Assembly (NCBI RefSeq): GCF_003688665.1
Contig: NZ_REFO01000011.1
Span: forward strand, 124,001-188,000
DNA: 64,000 nt
Source of the DNA: Hydrogenothermus marinus
GTDB taxonomy: Bacteria > Aquificota > Aquificia > Aquificales > Hydrogenothermaceae
Reading direction: 5' to 3'
The translations under genes and the position numbers were made by a program. The first letter of the stretch is position 1; the number at the start of each line of letters is the position of its first letter. Below, piece by piece: positions 61,237-64,000 of this stretch. The notes under the pieces were generated by a model. It was not told the origin of the DNA, did no database searches, and saw nothing but the letters and a program-made list of their open reading frames with translations.

Positions 61237-61799
61237 AGATTGAACATGTAGGAAAAAACATCCAAGTTACAGATTTTATTAAAGATTATGCAGAGCATAA
61301 ACTGGAAAAATTAAAGCCATATTTGAAGGATATTGATATATCTGAAGATTCTGTTATTGTAAAAATAACCTATGATTTTGAAAAACATAGACATAGAAAT
61401 AGAGTAGATATAGATATTTATTTTAATACTCCAGGCGGTGGAGTAATTCATGCATGGGAGGAAAGCAATGATTTATATGCAGCTATAGATTTTGTAATAG
61501 ATGAAGTAGAAAGACAGCTTGTAAGATTAAAAGCAAGAAGAGTAGAAGAAAGAAGAAGACTTGCCAAACTAAAAGAACAAGAAAGAAGAACTGCAGTTGA
61601 AGAAGAAAGCATAAAAAAACCATTAATTACTTTAGAGCCTTTACCTATGGAAAAACCTATGACAGTTGATGATGCAAGACTATTACTTGAAGAAATGGGA
61701 GCATTTTTCTTACCTTTTAGAAATGCAGAAACAGGTGAAATTAATGTAATATATAGAAAAAAAGCTGGGAACTATGGACTTATAGCACCAGGAGTTTAA
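61233..61799 (+). CDS. hpf: Ribosome hibernation promoting factor, long form
   Basis: A 188-aa protein: an N-terminal ribosome-binding domain (residues ~1-105, KIEHVGKNIQVTDFIKDYAEHK, and VIHAWEESNDLYAAIDFVID) and a C-terminal dimerisation domain (about 125-188, MTVDDARLLLEEMGAFFLPF, INVIYRKKAGNYGLI). The long form joins two 70S ribosomes into 100S dimers in stationary phase. GCAAGGAGG in the end of rpoN is its binding site. Confidence 0.94.
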   Translation: MKIEHVGKNIQVTDFIKDYAEHKLEKLKPYLKDIDISEDSVIVKITYDFEKHRHRNRVDIDIYFNTPGGGVIHAWEESNDLYAAIDFVIDEVERQLVRLKARRVEERRRLAKLKEQERRTAVEEESIKKPLITLEPLPMEKPMTVDDARLLLEEMGAFFLPFRNAETGEINVIYRKKAGNYGLIAPGV

Positions 61800-61802
61800 A
61801 TA

Positions 61803-61832
61803 AAAAAAAAGGGGCTTATGTCCCCTTTTTAT
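61803..61832. terminator. Bidirectional intrinsic terminator between hpf and trmD
   Basis: AAAAAGGGG (61806-61814) and CCCCTTTTT (61822-61830) enclose a seven-base loop. It contains runs of A before and T after, so it works on both strands. The trmD stop lies within it. Confidence 0.85.
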
Positions 61833-62577
61833 AAATATCTTCAAATGTTTTTCCTTTTTTTATAAATTCCAGCATTTTTAAATCTTCTTTTGAAAGGTTT
61901 GTTTTTTCTAATAAATCAGGCCTTTTTTTATATGTTTTTTCAAGCTGTTTCCATCTTCTCCATTTTTTTATTAATTCATGATGCCCAGATAATAAAATTT
62001 CAGGTACTTTCATATTTTTATATTCTGCAGGCCTTGTATAATTAGGATACCCTAAAAGATTGTCAGAAAAAGAATCCACTTTTAAACTATCTTCATCACC
62101 TACAACACCGGGAACTAACCTTGATACTGCATCTATAATTACAACAGCAGCAGGCTCACCACCTGATAAAATAAAATCTCCTATGGAAACCTCTTCATCA
62201 ACAATTGTTTTTACCCTTTCATCAACTCCTTCATATCTTCCACAAATAATTAATATTTCATCCTTTTTAGAAAGCTCTTTTGCAAACTCTTGATTAAATC
62301 TTCTTCCCCAAGGCTCTGTAATTAAAACATAAGGTTTATATCCTTTTTCTAATATACTTTCATAAGCTTTAAAAATAGGTTCTGGTTTCAAAAGCATACC
62401 AGGGCCGCCGCCATATACTACATCATCTACAGTTTTATGTTTATCAGTAGTAAAATCTCGTGGATTTATATTTTCAATAGATATTAATCCTTTTTTTATA
62501 GCCTGTTTTATAATACCTGTCTCTTTTAATCCTTCAATAAGTTGTGGGAATATAGATATTGTGAAAAATTTTTTCAT
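61816..62577 (-). CDS. trmD: tRNA (guanine(37)-N1)-methyltransferase
   Basis: The 253-aa SPOUT enzyme methylates G37 of tRNAs with G36, guarding the reading frame. The knot and SAM site are GGGPGMLLKPEP, IICGRYEGVDERV, SIGDFILSGGEPAAVVIIDA, VDSFSDNLLGYPNYTRP and LLSGHH. Length is standard. In many genomes it sits in the rpsP-rimM-trmD-rplS operon, but none of those genes is adjacent here. Confidence 0.95.
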   Translation of the reverse strand: MKKFFTISIFPQLIEGLKETGIIKQAIKKGLISIENINPRDFTTDKHKTVDDVVYGGGPGMLLKPEPIFKAYESILEKGYKPYVLITEPWGRRFNQEFAKELSKKDEILIICGRYEGVDERVKTIVDEEVSIGDFILSGGEPAAVVIIDAVSRLVPGVVGDEDSLKVDSFSDNLLGYPNYTRPAEYKNMKVPEILLSGHHELIKKWRRWKQLEKTYKKRPDLLEKTNLSKEDLKMLEFIKKGKTFEDIYKKGT

Positions 62578-62680
62578 AATGAATAAATTATATCTTTTTT
62601 AGGAAATTACAAAAAGACTAAAATTAATGATTTTATAATTATGATGATTTAAATGAGAAAGGAAAGACTTGAATAAAATT

Positions 62681-62706
62681 AAAGCCCCTTTTAAAAAGGG
62701 GCTTTT
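62681..62706 (-). terminator. Intrinsic terminator of the superoxide reductase gene
   Basis: AAAGCCCCTTTT (62681-62692) and AAAAGGGGCTTT (62694-62705) form a stem just after the superoxide reductase stop on the minus strand, with T-rich flanks. The ~100 bases on to trmD hold nothing else I recognise. Confidence 0.8.
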
Positions 62707-62714
62707 AAAATATA

Positions 62715-63122
62715 TTAAGCACCTACTGGTTCTTCAGCTTCTTTAACTTCTACTTCAACTTCTGGACCTTGCCAGAGACCATGTTTTGTGCAGTAGCTCA
62801 TAGCTTGGAGTTTCATTTTTTTCTTAGTAGGAACAATATAAAAATCAACTTCAGCTTGAGAGCATTGGTTTCCTTGTGTTCCTGGAACAAATGTAGCTTG
62901 TCCTAAGAAAGTATCACCATCCCAAAGTTGAACCCAAGCAATGTAATGATCAAAATCATCAGGATGACAATATTCTTCACCAACTTTTACTTTAACTTTT
63001 AATTTTTGTCCTTTTACTGCTTCTCCTTCAACATGAACAAATGGAGAATGTCTGTCAATATAGTCTCTTTTAGCTTCTTTGTCAATTGTTGAAATATCAA
63101 CATAGTTGTTTATTTTTGGCAT
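62715..63122 (-). CDS. Superoxide reductase (neelaredoxin class, single iron centre)
   Basis: The 135-aa protein has the full Fe(His)4Cys set: H25 (DRHSPFV), H53 and H59 (CHPDDFDHYIAW), C111 and H114 (YCTKHGLW). It reduces superoxide to hydrogen peroxide without making oxygen, a defence of anaerobes and microaerophiles. The N-terminal rubredoxin-like domain of desulfoferrodoxin is absent. The usual Glu-Lys just before the first His is Asp-Arg here. I start at the second Met, seven bases after AAGGAGG, since the first abuts it. A terminator follows. Confidence 0.87.
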   Translation of the reverse strand: MPKINNYVDISTIDKEAKRDYIDRHSPFVHVEGEAVKGQKLKVKVKVGEEYCHPDDFDHYIAWVQLWDGDTFLGQATFVPGTQGNQCSQAEVDFYIVPTKKKMKLQAMSYCTKHGLWQGPEVEVEVKEAEEPVGA

Positions 63123-63202
63123 TTTCATACCTCCTTAAGTATTTAATTTTGGTTTTTATTTTATTTCTAATATATGTATCTCTAAATGATATTTATCATT
63201 AA

Positions 63203-63910
63203 TTAAATTATTATTTCTTGGAAGTCTTTATCCCATTTACCTAATAATGTTGGTTTTGTTGTAGAAATTTTCAATATATCTAAAAACTGATTTCTAGGAA
63301 TTTCTATAGCCCCAAATCTAGCCATGTGAACTGTTGCTTGCTGACAATCTATAATATCAAATTTCCATTCTTGTAGTTTTTTTACTAAATAGACAAAAGC
63401 AACTTTTGAGGCATCTGAAACTATATGAAACATAGATTCTCCAAAAAATGCTCTACCAATTGAAACACCATAAAGTCCACCTACAAGCTTATTATCTATG
63501 TACGCTTCTACACTGTGAGCAATACCTATTTTATGAAGGTTTATATATGCTTCTATCATCTCCGTAGTTATCCAAGTTCCATCTTGTCCTTTCCTTTTTA
63601 CAGTAGCACACATTTTAATAACATCTTCAAAATTTTCATCAAATCTAATCTCAAATTTATTCTTTTTTAATACTTTTTTTAAGCTTCTTTGGATTTTTAG
63701 ATTTTCAGGAAATAACACCATTCTTGGATTAGGACTCCACCATAAAATAGGCTCATCTTCACTATACCAAGGGAAAATGCCATTTTTATAAGCAAAAATT
63801 AATCTTTCTACAGATAAATCTCCACCATAAGCCAAAGGAAAATCATCAGGTGCGAAATAAGGGTCTGGGAAATAAATATCTGGATTATTTTTATCAATAA
63901 TAAATTTCAT
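63203..63910 (-). CDS. aat: Leucyl/phenylalanyl-tRNA-protein transferase
   Basis: The 235-aa enzyme adds Leu or Phe to the N-terminus of proteins with basic first residues, marking them for ClpAP-type degradation. Hallmarks are FPLAYGGDLSVERLIFAYKNGIFPWY, ILWWSPNPRMVLFP, GTWITTEMIEAY, GLYGVSIGRAFFGESMF and DCQQATVHMARFGA. I start at MKFIIDKN, with AAAGG ten bases upstream; a frame reaching 63970 has an unrelated 20-residue prefix. Confidence 0.93.
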   Translation of the reverse strand: MKFIIDKNNPDIYFPDPYFAPDDFPLAYGGDLSVERLIFAYKNGIFPWYSEDEPILWWSPNPRMVLFPENLKIQRSLKKVLKKNKFEIRFDENFEDVIKMCATVKRKGQDGTWITTEMIEAYINLHKIGIAHSVEAYIDNKLVGGLYGVSIGRAFFGESMFHIVSDASKVAFVYLVKKLQEWKFDIIDCQQATVHMARFGAIEIPRNQFLDILKISTTKPTLLGKWDKDFQEIII

Positions 63911-63969
63911 TTTTAAAACCTTTCGTTTATAATAACTAATATTAAATATATAAAAAGAGGTAAAAATCA

Positions 63970-64000
63970 ATGGATATAAAAGTTTTTAGTGGAAAAATAA
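63970..64000 (+). CDS. Start of a gene cut by the window edge, possibly ribose-phosphate pyrophosphokinase
   Basis: GAGG ends nine bases before this ATG, and the ten visible codons read MDIKVFSGKI. KVFSG at this position is typical of Prs (PRPP synthetase) N-termini, but ten residues cannot prove it. It is divergent from aat. Confidence 0.4.
   Translation, partial: MDIKVFSGKI

Noticed and set aside
62715-63122. SoxZ/SoxY-like sulfur-carrier protein
   Set aside because: The size and lineage suggested Sox at first glance, but the His/Cys iron ligand pattern is that of superoxide reductase.

Overview
The window is a 64-kb piece of a strongly AT-rich bacterial chromosome, densely packed with core genes in short tight operons on both strands. 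I see no rRNA operon, insertion sequence, prophage or CRISPR array. Several genes point to a thermophilic, chemolithoautotrophic member of the Aquificota, most likely a Hydrogenothermaceae relative such as Sulfurihydrogenibium or Persephonella. These are an archaeal-type S-adenosylmethionine synthetase, a Hydrogenobacter-style four-gene 2-oxoacid:ferredoxin oxidoreductase, a stand-alone MnmC2 methyltransferase (DUF752), a thioredoxin-fold [2Fe-2S] ferredoxin, a superoxide reductase, two small c-type cytochromes, and lipid A/LPS and outer-membrane genes. The lineage is an inference from gene content; no 16S rRNA gene is present to confirm it.

Layout. 1-7 kb: end of a YyaL-type protein, mtnX, archaeal-type mat, then rpsT, a CAT-anticodon tRNA, tilS, ftsH and tatD. 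7-12 kb: a one-domain flavoprotein, a class II aldolase, leuC and two cytochromes c. 12-19 kb: type IV pilus motor genes pilB-pilT-pilC, mnmA, and a tRNA nucleotidyltransferase split by a frameshift at a run of nine A. 19-28 kb: an outer-membrane porin, thiG, a degenerate PHP-like protein, tsaC/sua5, panB, proA, era and metE. 28-39 kb: a fetB-like permease, a CobW GTPase, a dabA/dabB inorganic-carbon uptake operon carrying an extra membrane gene, and, divergently, the por operon. 39-44 kb: queE, folE, lipA, a DsrE-like protein, trpS and gap. 44-52 kb: serA and a seven-gene overlapping operon with a PTPS-family gene, rsmI and mnmC2, then lnt. 52-64 kb: a ferredoxin, a lipoprotein, a BioC-like methyltransferase, an outer-membrane barrel, valS, gmhA, pyrF, rpoN, hpf, trmD, a superoxide reductase, aat and the first codons of a gene that may be prs.

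How the genes work together. The most coherent story is autotrophic carbon metabolism. DabA/DabB would bring in CO2 as bicarbonate, and the divergently transcribed oxidoreductase would carboxylate acetyl-CoA (or succinyl-CoA) in the reductive TCA cycle. The two operons share a 240-bp intergenic region that holds two copies of a 23-bp imperfect palindrome, which look like operator sites. Between dabB and dabA lies an 8-TM protein that resembles part of an antiporter subunit; it is the best candidate here for an undescribed component. A second theme is tRNA maturation and charging: tilS, mnmA, mnmC2, queE, trmD, the CCA enzyme, tsaC, trpS and valS. Both synthetases carry large insertions.

Several start codons were moved from the longest open frame to the Met that has a well-spaced Shine-Dalgarno sequence. 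Promoters and operators were called by eye in very AT-rich DNA and are tentative.
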